Source of the DNA: Cryobacterium breve
GTDB lineage: Bacteria > Actinomycetota > Actinomycetes > Actinomycetales > Microbacteriaceae
Direction of reading: 5' to 3'
Assembly (NCBI RefSeq): GCF_027594785.1
Contig: NZ_CP075584.1
Location: 2,914,001-2,978,000 of the forward strand
Length of the DNA stretch: 64,000 bases
The position numbers and the translations under genes are program-made. Shown here in pieces: positions 9,646-18,055 of this stretch. Under the pieces are notes generated by a model. It was not told the DNA's origin. It was given only the letters and a program-made list of their open reading frames with translations, and ran no database searches. Position 1 is the stretch's first letter. Each line of letters begins with the position of its first letter.

Positions 9646-11244
9646 TTGACCACACGCATCCGCCAGCGCCCGGCGTCGAATGGCCCGGCGTCGAATGGCG
9701 CAGTGACGCGCCGCCCGGCCGCCCGACGCTTCGCGATCCTCGCCGCAGCCGTCGTCGTCACGCTGGGGCTGAGTGGATGCGTGCCGGCGTTCCTGCCGCA
9801 ACCCTCCGCCTCGACGTCGTCCCCCCACCGGGGAGAGCGTCAGCAGCGCCCTCGACCCGTTCTACAACCAGGTGCTCACCTGGACCGACTGTGGCAACAG
9901 CCTGCAGTGCACCACCGCGAAGGCCCCGCTCGACTGGAGTGCGCCCGGAACGGACACCGTCGACCTCGCCCTCGTGCGGCACGTCGCCACCGGCACCCGG
10001 GTCGGCTCGCTCCTGGTCAACCCCGGAGGTCCCGGCGGGTCCGGGTACGACTTCGTGAAGGCCTCCCTCGACTACGCCACGGATGCGAAGCTGCAGGCCG
10101 GATTCGACATCGTCGGGTTCGACCCGCGCGGTGTCGGCCGCTCGTCAGCGGTGAAATGCTACGGGGCCGCCGACATGGACCAGTACCTCTACGCGATCCC
10201 GGCCGCGGCCCGCGGCACGGACGCCTGGATCCAGGAGGTCGAGAAGTCCTCGACCGAGTTCGGAGCGGCCTGCGCCACGAACACCGGTGCGCTGCTCGCC
10301 CACGTGGACACCGTGAGCGCCGCCCACGACCTCGACATGCTTCGTGCCGTGCTCGGCGACAAGCAGGCTCAACTACCTCGGGTACTCCTACGGCACCTTC
10401 CTCGGGGCGACCTACGCCAACCTGTTCCCGGACAAGGTCGGCCGCCTGGTTCTCGACGGAGCCCTCGACCCGTCGACGAGCAACGCTGAGGTGACCCGGG
10501 TGCAGGCCGTCGGTTTCGAGAGTGCACTGCGTTCCTACCTCGCCGATTGCCTCGGTGGATCGAAGTGCCCGTTCAACGGCACCGTCGACCAGGCGATGAG
10601 CACGATCTCGGCCCTGCTCGACTCGGTGGACCGGAGCCCGATCGCCGCGAGCGACGGCCGGATGCTCGGCGGCAACACCCTGCTCACCGCGATCATCTAC
10701 CCGCTGTACCAGGCATCGGCGTGGCCGAACCTCAGCGAGATGCTGTCGAGCGTGATGCAGGGCAACACCAAGGTCGCGTTCCAGTTCGCAGACGCCTACA
10801 ACGGCCGCAATTCCGACGGAAGCTACCTCGACAACTCGACCGAGGCCTTCCTCGCGATCAACTGCCTCGACTACAGCTACAACGACGACCCGGCCGTGAT
10901 GCGCGCCGACGCCGCCGCCATCGAGGCTGCTGCGCCGGTCATCGGCAAGTACATGGCCTACGGCGACACCGGTTGTGCCAACTGGCCGGACAAGTTCACC
11001 GGGACCCGCGCCGAGATCCACGCGCCGGGAGCGGCTCCGATCCTCGTCGTCGGCACGACGAACGACCCGGCGACCCCGTACGTGTGGGCGCAGAGCCTCG
11101 CCAAGCAGGCTCGACAGCGCCCAGCTCGTTACCTATGCCGGCGAGGGGCACACCGCGTACAACAAGTCCAATGCCTGCGTGAACAACGCGGTGGACTCCT
11201 ACCTGCTGCAGGGGACGGTGCCGGCGACGGACCCGAAGTGCTGA
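9646..11244 (+). CDS. Secreted alpha/beta-hydrolase lipoprotein, S33 aminopeptidase family (three frameshifts)
   Basis: TTG 9646 follows ATGAGGAAC. A lipoprotein signal ends in LGLSGC (about residues 40-46). The mature part matches tripeptidyl aminopeptidase/proline iminopeptidase-type S33 enzymes: LLVNPGGPGGSGYDFV (oxyanion region), DPRGVGRSS, the nucleophile elbow GYSYGTFLGA, the NDPATPYVWAQ acid region and GEGHTAYNKS with the catalytic His. The frame moves +1 three times: in a C run at 9821-9826, at 10364-10370 and at 11106-11112; the last two are CAGGCTC where CAGCTC is expected. Repaired length is about 531 residues. It probably trims peptides at the cell surface. The 108-base gap before it shows no gene. 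Confidence 0.85.
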
Positions 11245-11319
11245 TGCCGGACGGCCCCGCGGCATCCGCCGGCCGCCTTCTGAGGACTGCACAATTGCGC
11301 GCCGTGTAAGAATATGACC

Positions 11320-11958
11320 ATGGTGGATGTTGCGGAAGAACCCGGCCTGCGCGAACGGAAACGTCTGGCGACCCACCGGGCCATTCAACTCGCCGTGCTC
11401 ACGCTCGCGTCCGAGCGCGGGGTCGACAAGGTCACCGTCGAGGACATCAGCCGGATCGCGGATGTGTCCCCGCGCACCTTCTTCAACTACTTCCCGTCGA
11501 AGGACGCCGCCCTCGCCGGCGATGACCTCACCCTCGGGTCCGAGGCGGAGATCGAGGACTTCGTGCACAGGAGCCCCTCGGGCGACATCCTCGCCGACCT
11601 CGCGGTGCTGCTCTCGACAAGCGTGCAGAAGTCCGAGGACGACCGGGAGATTCACCAGCTGCGGCGTCAGGTGATGAAGGAGAACCCCTACCTGTTCGGA
11701 ATGCGGATGGCCACCCTCCGCAGCTTCGAGGGGCACCTCGACGAAGTGATCAGCCGGCGCCTCGCTGCGGACGATCCCGTGCTCGCCGCTGACGCCGTCG
11801 CGCTGCACCAGCGCGCCCTGTTGCTCACGCTCGTCGCGGTCGCGGCCTTGCGCCACGCCTGGCGCTGCTGGGCGGAGGGCGACGAGTCCCTGCCCCTCGC
11901 CGACCGGGTGCGGGCGTCGTTCGCTGGGCTGTACGAATTGACCCTCCGGACCAGCTAA
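11320..11958 (+). CDS. TetR/AcrR family transcriptional regulator
   Basis: The N-terminal helix-turn-helix is clear (residues about 10-55: AIQLAVLTLASERGVDKVTV, ISRIADVSPRTFFNYFPSKD), followed by an all-helical ligand domain with no recognisable ligand signature. A TAAGAAT box lies 6 bases before ATG 11320, so this start, as a leaderless transcript, is preferred over ATG 11314. The target is not evident; the upstream peptidase and downstream tRNA are not obviously related. Confidence 0.85.
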   Translation: MVDVAEEPGLRERKRLATHRAIQLAVLTLASERGVDKVTVEDISRIADVSPRTFFNYFPSKDAALAGDDLTLGSEAEIEDFVHRSPSGDILADLAVLLSTSVQKSEDDREIHQLRRQVMKENPYLFGMRMATLRSFEGHLDEVISRRLAADDPVLAADAVALHQRALLLTLVAVAALRHAWRCWAEGDESLPLADRVRASFAGLYELTLRTS

Positions 11959-12010
11959 GCTTTGTTGCTGTGTCACCGCGCGTTTCCGGAAGGAAGCATT
12001 CGGGCGTCAC

Positions 12011-12083
12011 GCCGCCTTAGCTCAGTTGGTAGAGCATCTCACTCGTAATGAGAAGGTCGTCAGTTCGATTCTGACAGGCGGCT
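12011..12083 (+). tRNA. tRNA-Thr (anticodon CGT)
   Basis: The acceptor arms GCCGCCT and AGGCGGC pair over 7 bp. The D arm contains TAGCTCAGTTGGTAGAGCA, the anticodon stem is TCTCA/TGAGA with loop CTCGTAA (anticodon CGT, reading ACG), and the T arm contains the GTTCGATTC loop motif. The length is 73 bases with discriminator T, and CCA is not encoded. Confidence 0.96.
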
Positions 12084-12209
12084 CCCTTCAGTCGCCGTTC
12101 CCCGGTGCGATTCACTGCGTCATTCCTTGCGGGGCGGCACTCTCCTTGCCGCGATTCCGGGCGCGCGAGGCTCAGCGCGCGTGGCGCGCGGCGCATCCGT
12201 CGTCGTAAA

Positions 12210-12276
12210 GTCGGAGATTTTTGCGACCCGCCGCGATTCCGGGCAGCGGATGCCGCGAGTTGCGAAAATCTCCGAC
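12210..12276. repeat. Inverted repeat in the gap after tRNA-Thr
   Basis: This is in the 334-base gap 12084-12417, which holds no visible gene. Arms GTCGGAGATTTTTGCGAC (12210-12227) and GTTGCGAAAATCTCCGAC (12259-12276) pair over 18 bp with two G-T wobbles, around a 31-base loop. No T run follows. It is a member of the intergenic inverted-repeat group. Confidence 0.75.
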
Positions 12277-12417
12277 ATAGCATCACCCGCCATCGAGCCG
12301 CGCGGGCGATGCCTCGACGTGGTGTGAGGACGTACGCCTCCTTACGTTCATCAAACGGCTACCGGGACTGGCTAAAGTCCCGGTCAGGGCCGGGGGTGCT
12401 CCATGGAGGGGGAACCG

Positions 12418-13011
12418 ATGTACGTCGTGACCGGAACGTGTCCCGTGTGGTGGGCGCGGGCATCCGTTCAGGTGGGCCGGATCGGGATCATCGCGGTCGG
12501 CGCGGCCCTGCCCTGGGTGTCCTTCGTCTACTGGTTGGGCGAGCCCGACCGGGTCCTGCTCGGATCCACGGGGCGGTTGTTCATTATCGTGACGGCCGTC
12601 GTGCAGCTCTTCTCCGTTGTGGCCGGCATCGCCGTGGCCGGCCTGCTGTCGACGTGGACAGACTATCGCGGGCGGCAGGCGGCCCGGCTCTGGGGCTGGC
12701 TCGCACTCGTCCCGGGCGTTCTGCTCGCCGGCATCGTGACGGTGCTGTGGCAGGGCTGGCCCCGTGAATCCGGCCCGCCCCTGATCGTGTTCGGCGTGAT
12801 CTGCGCGGTCATGGTCCTGACCGCGCTCATCAGCTCGCGCCGCTCCGGCCTGGTGACCGTCATCGGCAGCGTCCTCTCACTGGGCATCGTTGCCCTGATC
12901 CTGAGTTTCGCGACATCGATGCCGGGGTCGGTCGTCCTGCTCGGCCCGGCGACCGCCTATTGCGTCGCGGTGTCCCTGAGCGCATCCGCCGCCGCGTACG
13001 CCCGGATCTGA
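12418..13011 (+). CDS. Hypothetical membrane protein, about 197 residues
   Basis: ATG 12418 is chosen over the in-frame ATG 12403 because GGAGGGGGAACC sits immediately upstream of it. About five to six hydrophobic helices are visible (IGIIAVGAALPWVSFVYWLG, LFIIVTAVVQLFSVVAGIAV, LVPGVLLAGIVTVLW, LIVFGVICAVMVLTALI, VIGSVLSLGIVALIL, SVVLLGPATAYCVAVSLSA) joined by short loops. No family is recognised. It stands alone between tRNA-Thr and the convergent merR-type gene. Confidence 0.7.
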   Translation: MYVVTGTCPVWWARASVQVGRIGIIAVGAALPWVSFVYWLGEPDRVLLGSTGRLFIIVTAVVQLFSVVAGIAVAGLLSTWTDYRGRQAARLWGWLALVPGVLLAGIVTVLWQGWPRESGPPLIVFGVICAVMVLTALISSRRSGLVTVIGSVLSLGIVALILSFATSMPGSVVLLGPATAYCVAVSLSASAAAYARI

Positions 13012-13037
13012 CCGCTTGAGCGCGTCCCAGTGGGCGG

Positions 13038-13436
13038 TCACGTCCTGCTTGCCACTGCCCGACGGTAGAAGTCGATCTTGTCCCGGATGACTTCGCGGCA
13101 GGCGATGAGTTCCTCGATCTGGGCATCGAGAGAACGCGCGTGCGATTCCATCAACGCGATCCGGTCGGCCTCGTTGCCCTCGCCAGCGCGAACCAGTCGG
13201 GAGTACTCGGCCATGTCGGCCACGGGCATGGCCGAATCGCGCAGTCGGTTCAGCAGCGCCAACCAGCGCACGGCCTCGTCGCCGAAGATCCGCTGACCGC
13301 CGGGTGTGCGTGGGATATCGCGGGGGAACAAGCCTTGCGCCTCGTACCAGCGCAGCGTATGAACACTCAGTCCGGAGATGGCGGCAAGTTCGCCGATCGT
13401 GTGGGTGCGTTCGGCTATGGTCGCCTCTGCCATCAT
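13038..13436 (-). CDS. MerR family transcriptional regulator
   Basis: ATG 13436 (minus strand) follows AAGGACGG. The product has the MerR winged helix-turn-helix (TIGELAAISGLSVHTLRWYE then RTPGGQRIF, residues about 10-50), then a coiled-coil dimerisation helix ending DKIDFYRRAVASRT. The length (132 residues) and the lack of metal-binding Cys fit the short MerR subgroup that often pairs with a dehydrogenase or aldo/keto reductase gene. It is divergent from the SDR gene, with the operator described at 13448-13478 between them. Confidence 0.88.
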   Translation of the reverse strand: MMAEATIAERTHTIGELAAISGLSVHTLRWYEAQGLFPRDIPRTPGGQRIFGDEAVRWLALLNRLRDSAMPVADMAEYSRLVRAGEGNEADRIALMESHARSLDAQIEELIACREVIRDKIDFYRRAVASRT

Positions 13437-13447
13437 GAGATCCGTCC

Positions 13448-13478
13448 TTGACCTAGAGTGAACTCTAGACCTTAGCAT
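13448..13478 (+). promoter_or_regulatory. MerR-type promoter/operator of the SDR gene
   Basis: The -35 TTGACC (13448-13453) and -10 TAGCAT (13473-13478) are separated by 19 bases, the over-long spacer characteristic of MerR-activated promoters. The spacer carries a perfect dyad, CTAGAGT-GA-ACTCTAG (13453-13468). The start codon ATG 13486 is 7 bases past the -10, so the SDR mRNA should be leaderless. Confidence 0.8.
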
Positions 13479-13485
13479 GGCGGGT

Positions 13486-14468
13486 ATGACTGCAACGCAC
13501 GACATCACCGCCCGCCAGCAGCCGCTGGCCACCGAGTTCGGCTACCGCACCACCGCCGCCGAGGTCCTCGCCGGCCGCGACCTCGGGGGAAGACCGCCAT
13601 CGTCACTGGCGGCTACTCCGGCCTCGGACTCGAGACGGTCAAGGCGCTGGCCGCCGCAGGTGTCGCCGTCACGGTGCCGGCCCGCCGCCCGGATGCCGCC
13701 ACGGCTGCACTCGTGAACGTGCCCGGCGTCACCGTCCGTCAGATGGACCTCGGCGATCTCGACTCGGTCGCGGCCTTCACCGCCGCAGTGCGCAACACGG
13801 GCACTCCGATCGACATCATGATCAACGCGGCCGGGGTGATGGCCTCGCCGCTGTCGCGCACGCCGCAGGGATGGGAGTCCCAGTTCGGCATCAACCACCT
13901 GGGACATTTCGCTCTCGTCGCAGGAGTGGCCGGCCAACTGCGCCCGGGTGCCCGCGTGGTGGCGTACTCCTCGACGGCCCACTACCTCTCCCCGGTGCTG
14001 TTTGACGACATCAACTTCGAGAACACACCGTACGACCCGTGGGTTGCGTACGGCCAGTCCAAGACGGCAGACGCACTGTTCGCCGTTGCGCTCGATGCGC
14101 GCTCCGCCGCTCGCGACATCCACGCGTTTTCCGTGAATCCCGGTGGCATCATGACAGACCTTCAGCGGCACATGCCGCGCGAGGAGTTGCTCCGGCGAAA
14201 ATGGATCGACGAGAACGGCGACCCGAACCCGTTGTTCAAGACCCCCGCCCAGGGTGCAGCGACCGCGCTGTGGGCCGCGACCGCCCCCGAACTTGTCGAA
14301 CGTGGCGGGGTGTATTGCGAGGACTGCTCCATCAAGGGCGTCGTCTCGCCGGACCACACCGACGCGATCGCCGGCGGGGTCAAAGAATGGGCCATCGACG
14401 CAGACGCCGCCGAGCGCCTGTTTACACTCTCCGTCCAGGCGACCGGGTTGAACCCGTTCGTCGACTAA
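13486..14468 (+). CDS. Short-chain dehydrogenase/reductase (one frameshift)
   Basis: A classical-type SDR of the retinol dehydrogenase/WW-domain-oxidoreductase-like shape. The nucleotide-binding motif TGGYSGLGLE lies near residue 40, the MINAAG motif near 115, and the catalytic YSSTAHYLSP... YGQSKTADALF (Ser, Tyr, Lys) near 165-200. The frame needs one extra G in the run at 13585-13589 (LGGKTAIVTGG is then restored), giving about 327 residues. MerR-type control suggests induction by a small electrophile or drug, but the substrate is unknown. Confidence 0.85.
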
Positions 14469-14612
14469 CACTCAATGGGTATGTGCTCGCCGTAGCCGTT
14501 GCGGTCCCTATCGCTCGGACGGCAGCGGCGCTACGGTCGCCACGATCGCGGGTTCGCGGAGGAGCGAGCCAACGGTTCTCCTGTCCCAGCGTCGGAACCG
14601 AGAGAGGCAATC

Positions 14613-14873
14613 ATGACAACGGTGTTGATATTCCACGAGGTCGACGACGTCGAGCACTGGCTCGACTCACCCCGGCGCGACGAGGTGTTCGGGCCGCTGG
14701 GCATCAGTATCCAAACCTTCATCGACCCGACCGACGACCATCGGGTCGGGCTGATCGCCGACGTACCCGACATGGACGTGTTCCAGCGGGTGATGGCGTC
14801 CGAAGTCGTGGCGGAGGCGATGCAGTTCGACGGCGTCCGCCCGGAAACCGTCGTGATGATGGTGGAGTCCTGA
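14613..14873 (+). CDS. Hypothetical protein, 86 residues
   Basis: ATG 14613 follows GAGAGAGGC. The product (MTTVLIFHEVDDVEHWL start, ETVVMMVES end) looks like a small single-domain alpha/beta protein, similar in secondary-structure pattern to dimeric ferredoxin-like barrels. No signal peptide or catalytic motif is visible. It sits 2 bases before a second small protein, probably in one operon. The 144-base gap before it (14469-14612) shows nothing recognisable. Confidence 0.7.
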   Translation: MTTVLIFHEVDDVEHWLDSPRRDEVFGPLGISIQTFIDPTDDHRVGLIADVPDMDVFQRVMASEVVAEAMQFDGVRPETVVMMVES

Positions 14874-14875
14874 CG

Positions 14876-15166
14876 ATGTATGCCCGAATCAGCACCTTCA
14901 GGACCGGCCCAGACACCGACCCCCACGCGAATGAGAATGCGACCATGCTGCGGGTGCTGGCGAACCCCGGCTGCCGCGGCATGTACTTCCTCAAGGGCAC
15001 GGACGGCGACACGGCCCTGGCCATCACGCTCTGGGACTCGGAGGACTCCCTCGCGGGGAGTAGGGAGCCCGCGGAGTCCATTCGCGCCGACTCGAGCGCC
15101 GAACAGCATCTGACGGTCGTTGGCGTCGAGGAGTTCGAGGTGACGGCGAGCACGTTCATCGGCTGA
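14876..15166 (+). CDS. Small dimeric alpha/beta-barrel (ABM-like) protein, 96 residues
   Basis: Starts MYARISTFRTGPDTDPHANE. The pattern of a beta strand opening YARISTF, a central GMYFLKGTDGDTALAITLWD and a final VEEFEVTAS resembles antibiotic-biosynthesis-monooxygenase-type barrels, which include heme-degrading enzymes and quinol monooxygenases. No definite catalytic residue can be named. It lies directly downstream of the 86-residue protein, so the two may act together. Confidence 0.6.
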   Translation: MYARISTFRTGPDTDPHANENATMLRVLANPGCRGMYFLKGTDGDTALAITLWDSEDSLAGSREPAESIRADSSAEQHLTVVGVEEFEVTASTFIG

Positions 15167-15235
15167 GCCGGGCGGCGCTCTCCCCGGTGCGCTCGTTACG
15201 ATGGGGGAGTCCCAGGCCCCGCTCGGAAGGCATCC

Positions 15236-16033
15236 ATGGAGTACGCCCTCGCGCCCGACGGCGCCCGCATCGCCTGGTCGTCGACCGGCCCAGACACCGG
15301 TGTCGGGGCCGGCAGCCCCGTGGTCCTGATCGCGGGGCAGGGCGTCTCGAGCCGCTCGTGGTCTCCGCTGCTGCCGACGCTCGGTACCCGGCACCGGGTG
15401 ATCACGTTCGACACCCGCGGGGTCGGCGACAGCGAGCCCGGCGCCGACGAGCGCTTCACGACGGCCGCGCTCGCCGAGGACGTGGTCGCCGTGCTCGACG
15501 CCGCAGGAATCGACAGGGCACACGTCTACGGGCATTCGATGGGCGGCCGGGTCGCACAGTGGTTCGCGATCAACCACCCGGATCGCCTGGGTGCCCTCGT
15601 GCTCGGCGCGACGAGCGGCGGCGATCACCGCGGCCTGACCCGCACGTCCGACGTCGCCCAGCTCATGGCCCGCGGCGACGCGCTCTCCATGGGCCCGCTG
15701 TTCTTCACGGATGCCTTCATCGCGTCCCACCCGGAACTCGTCGCGGCCATGTTCGTGCGCCCGTCCTCTGTCCACACCCGGCGCCTGTTGTTCGGTGCGA
15801 GCACCGGGCACGACGCCTGGGACCACCTCCCGGGCATCACCGCGCCCACGCTCGTGCTGCATGGCGACGCCGACGAGGTCACACCTCCCGGGAACGGCGA
15901 ACGTCTCGCCGACCATATTCCGAATGCCGCATTCGGGGAGCTGCCCGGGCTGCGGCACGGCTACTTCCTCGAGAGCGACTGGGCGACGGATGCCGTCCTC
16001 AGGTTCTTCGCGGCGCATCCGCTCGCCGCCTGA
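15236..16033 (+). CDS. Alpha/beta-hydrolase, 265 residues
   Basis: A complete alpha/beta-hydrolase fold: VVLIAGQGVSSRSW (oxyanion loop), FDTRGVGDSEPG, nucleophile elbow YGHSMGGRVAQW (Ser about 103), acid in LHGDADEVTPP and His in LRHGYF. It has no signal peptide, so it is cytoplasmic. The family covers esterases, lactonases and haloalkane-type enzymes, and the substrate cannot be told. The ATG has weak Shine-Dalgarno support (CGGAAGG 7 bases upstream). Confidence 0.85.
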   Translation: MEYALAPDGARIAWSSTGPDTGVGAGSPVVLIAGQGVSSRSWSPLLPTLGTRHRVITFDTRGVGDSEPGADERFTTAALAEDVVAVLDAAGIDRAHVYGHSMGGRVAQWFAINHPDRLGALVLGATSGGDHRGLTRTSDVAQLMARGDALSMGPLFFTDAFIASHPELVAAMFVRPSSVHTRRLLFGASTGHDAWDHLPGITAPTLVLHGDADEVTPPGNGERLADHIPNAAFGELPGLRHGYFLESDWATDAVLRFFAAHPLAA

Positions 16034-16045
16034 CGCGGTCGCGAG

Positions 16046-16317
16046 CGACGGTGGCTAACTCAGGAAAGCCGGTGGGGTGAGCGGCTTGCGGCCTTGAGAT
16101 TCCGGGCCTCGGGGATTCGTCGTCCACGTATCTCCTGAGTTAGCCACCGTCGGCTCCGGTGAACTCTTACCGGAGGCGGCCCGACCCCGCCTGTCGGCCC
16201 GGTGCCCGGGTGCGACGGTGGCTAACTCAGGAAGCCGGTGGGGTGAGCGGCTTGCGGCCTTGAGATTCCGGGCCTCGGGGATTCGTGGCCATATATCTCC
16301 TGAGTTAGCCACCGTCG
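16046..16317. repeat. Tandem pair of 106-bp inverted-repeat units
   Basis: Unit A (16046-16152) and unit B (16213-16317) are nearly identical. Each begins CGACGGTGGCTAACTCAGGA and ends with its exact complement, giving 20-bp perfect arms around a loop of about 65 bases. They lie between the converging hydrolase and 2H-phosphoesterase genes (gap 16034-16420). No transposase is present. The core GGCTAACTCAGGA recurs at 63468. Confidence 0.9.
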
Positions 16318-16420
16318 GCTCCGGTGAACGCACCCGACGCGACCATGCCATCTCGTGCTGCAAGCGCGCGACCACACTCCGCAGCCAGGGCCGCACCCAC
16401 GGTCACGGTTTCCGAGCCAG

Positions 16421-16919
16421 CTAGGCGCCTGGTGGGCGCGGGCGGAGGGGGATCGTCGCGAGCACGGCGCGGCCGGCCGGGTCGGCCCGGGGCGCCATGT
16501 CGACGAGCGCGAGCTGGTGGAGTTCGAGGATGTCGCCGACAGCCACCCGCGCGTGGTGCTTGTCGGTGACATGCGCCCGGAACTCGGTCCCGGTGAACGC
16601 CGCCTCGTTGGGCGCAGCCGCGAACGGGCGCACGGCCGCGACCACGAGGTCGTGCAGCGCTGTCAGGCTCGGGGTTCGACTCGAGCACGGTCACGGGAAT
16701 GTCGTGGCGGCGCCCGAAGCGTTCGCCGCCGCCGGCGACCACGCTCAGCGCGGGCAGGGCGGATGCCGCGGCCGTGAGGGCCGCCGCGATCACGTCGGGT
16801 GCGGCATCCGTCAGGAACGGCGCCAGCACCGTCACGTGCAGGGGCCAGTCGCGCACCAGGAAGGTGTCGCCGACAGTGAGCGGCGCGAGCGGGAGCACGA
16901 CCACGAGCCGGGGCATCAC
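16421..16919 (-). CDS. 2'-5' RNA ligase-like 2H phosphoesterase (one frameshift)
   Basis: Two HxT motifs define the family: LHVTVLAPF (residues about 27-35) and FRAHVTDKHH (about 117). The translated N-terminus MPRLVVVLPLAPL and overall length (about 165 residues repaired) fit LigT-type 2H phosphoesterases, which act on 2',3'-cyclic or 2'-5' nucleotide bonds. Codon phase changes at 16664-16670, which reads GAGCCTG on the coding strand where GAGCTG is expected (NPELTALHDLVVAAVRPF is then continuous). Initiation is at GTG 16919 or ATG 16916 behind GCGAGGTG. Confidence 0.8.
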
Positions 16920-16939
16920 CGCATCACCTCGCGAGCGCG

Positions 16940-17024
16940 AACCAATTCGACGGAGAATTTCCCCGGAAAGCTCTTCAGTCGACGTCCCACGCTTGTTTTC
17001 ATCAAAAACTCCGTCGAATCGGTT
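16940..17024. repeat. Inverted repeat between the 2H-phosphoesterase and lysR-type genes
   Basis: Arms AACCAATTCGACGGAG (16940-16955) and CTCCGTCGAATCGGTT (17009-17024) pair over 16 bp with one mismatch around a 53-base spacer. It follows the stop of the minus-strand LysR gene by 10 bases, so it may serve as a 3' end structure for that transcript, although it lacks a T run. Confidence 0.7.
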
Positions 17025-17033
17025 GGGGGAAGC

Positions 17034-17939
17034 TCACCGGATCGCGCCGGTCTCGTCGTCGGCGAGGGCCAGGTCGATGAAGGCACGCACCGCTGCCGAG
17101 AGCCGCCGCGTGCGTGACGCCGCGAGGTAGACGGTGAAGTCGGGCATGCCCGCGACGGGGAGGCGCCGCACGTTGCGGGCGTCGCGGGCGGCGAATTCGG
17201 GAAGCAGGGCGACGCCGAGCCCGTTGGTCACGTATTCGGCGGCGGTGCCGATGTCGGAGACCTCGATCATCACCCGTCGCTCGAGGCCGGCCGCGGCGAA
17301 GGTCTCGTCCACGATCTGCCGGCTCGCATAGCCGGGCGGCAGGTCGATGAACTCCTCGGGCGCGAGGTCGCCGAGATGGTCGAGGCCGACTTGCCCGGCC
17401 TTCGCGAGGCGGTGATCGGCCGGAACCACGAGCACCATCGGCGACGCGGAGATCGGGGCGGCGAGGAGCTGGGCGGGCACGGGCCCGCTGAGCGCGAGGA
17501 AGGCGAGGTCGAGTTCGCCCGTCGCGAGTTCGTCGAGGAGCCCGGCCGAGCCGCGCCGGGCCGCCCGCAGCCGCACCCCGACCCCCGGGTGGCCGGTGCG
17601 GAACAGCCCGAGCAGCCTCGGCACGTTGACGAGGGTGACCGACGTCATCAGTCCGATCACGATCGACCCGGTGATCGCGTGGGTGGTCTCCTCGGCGGCG
17701 TCGCGCACCCCGTTCACGGCGTCGAGCGCCTCGCGCACCTTGGGCAGCAACAGCTCGCCCGTCGAGGTGAGCCGGATCTGCCTGCGGCTCCGGTCGAAGA
17801 GCTCGACGCCGAGCTCGTTCTCGAGTGCGCGCACCCCTGCGGACACCGCGGATTGCGCGATCGTGAGCCGGTCGGCGGCGCGTGTGAAGCTCAGTTCGCT
17901 CGCCACCGCGCTGAAGAATTCGAACTGTCGCACATCCAC
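17034..17939 (-). CDS. alsR: LysR-type regulator, probable acetoin operon activator
   Basis: A 301-residue LysR protein with a winged helix-turn-helix at the N-terminus ([33 protein letters not shown], residues about 18-50, seen in sections) and a periplasmic-binding-like effector domain. It is divergent from alsS with a 116-base gap holding an ATCTC-N5-GAGAT dyad, the layout of AlsR in Bacillus and BudR in enterics. AlsR-type activators respond to acetate and low pH; that response is known for the family and inferred here. AGGAGTGG precedes the start. Confidence 0.85.
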   Translation of the reverse strand: MDVRQFEFFSAVASELSFTRAADRLTIAQSAVSAGVRALENELGVELFDRSRRQIRLTSTGELLLPKVREALDAVNGVRDAAEETTHAITGSIVIGLMTSVTLVNVPRLLGLFRTGHPGVGVRLRAARRGSAGLLDELATGELDLAFLALSGPVPAQLLAAPISASPMVLVVPADHRLAKAGQVGLDHLGDLAPEEFIDLPPGYASRQIVDETFAAAGLERRVMIEVSDIGTAAEYVTNGLGVALLPEFAARDARNVRRLPVAGMPDFTVYLAASRTRRLSAAVRAFIDLALADDETGAIR

Positions 17940-17949
17940 TCCTGAATCA

Positions 17950-17964
17950 TCTCATTTGGAGATT
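17950..17964. promoter_or_regulatory. Probable LysR-family binding site between alsR and alsS
   Basis: The dyad ATCTC-ATTTG-GAGAT has the T-N11-A shape of LysR boxes and sits 11 bases upstream of the alsR start and about 92 bases before alsS. This position suits autorepression of alsR and activation of alsS. A TAGATA further down (about 18013) could be the alsS -10. No other structure is seen in the gap. Confidence 0.55.
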
Positions 17965-18055
17965 GATTCCATCACCATTCGGCGTTGTTTCTTATCTGTC
18001 CGAGCGAGACGATAGATACAGGGAGCCGCTCGAACGGCGAACCGGAAGGCATGAC

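Noticed and set aside
9425..9655. Short minus-strand frame with one possible membrane segment (GAIVAVFVLVMVIGV) between holB and the peptidase gene.
   Set aside because: It overlaps the holB 3' end, lacks a clear ribosome binding site, and the hydrophobic run arises from the opposite strand's Asp-rich repeat.
14531..16018. Minus-strand frame of 495 codons opposite the small proteins and hydrolase.
   Set aside because: The plus-strand products have recognisable folds and motifs, whereas the antisense product is low complexity.
16046..16317. CRISPR array or integron attC sites as an explanation for the palindromic repeats.
   Set aside because: There are only two units, no regular spacers, no cas or integrase gene, and the attC core boxes (RYYYAAC/GTTRRRY) are not matched.
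17963..18055. Extending alsS upstream to the first in-frame start at 17963.
   Set aside because: This would cover the LysR-type operator and promoter region. GTG 18056 has a ribosome binding site.
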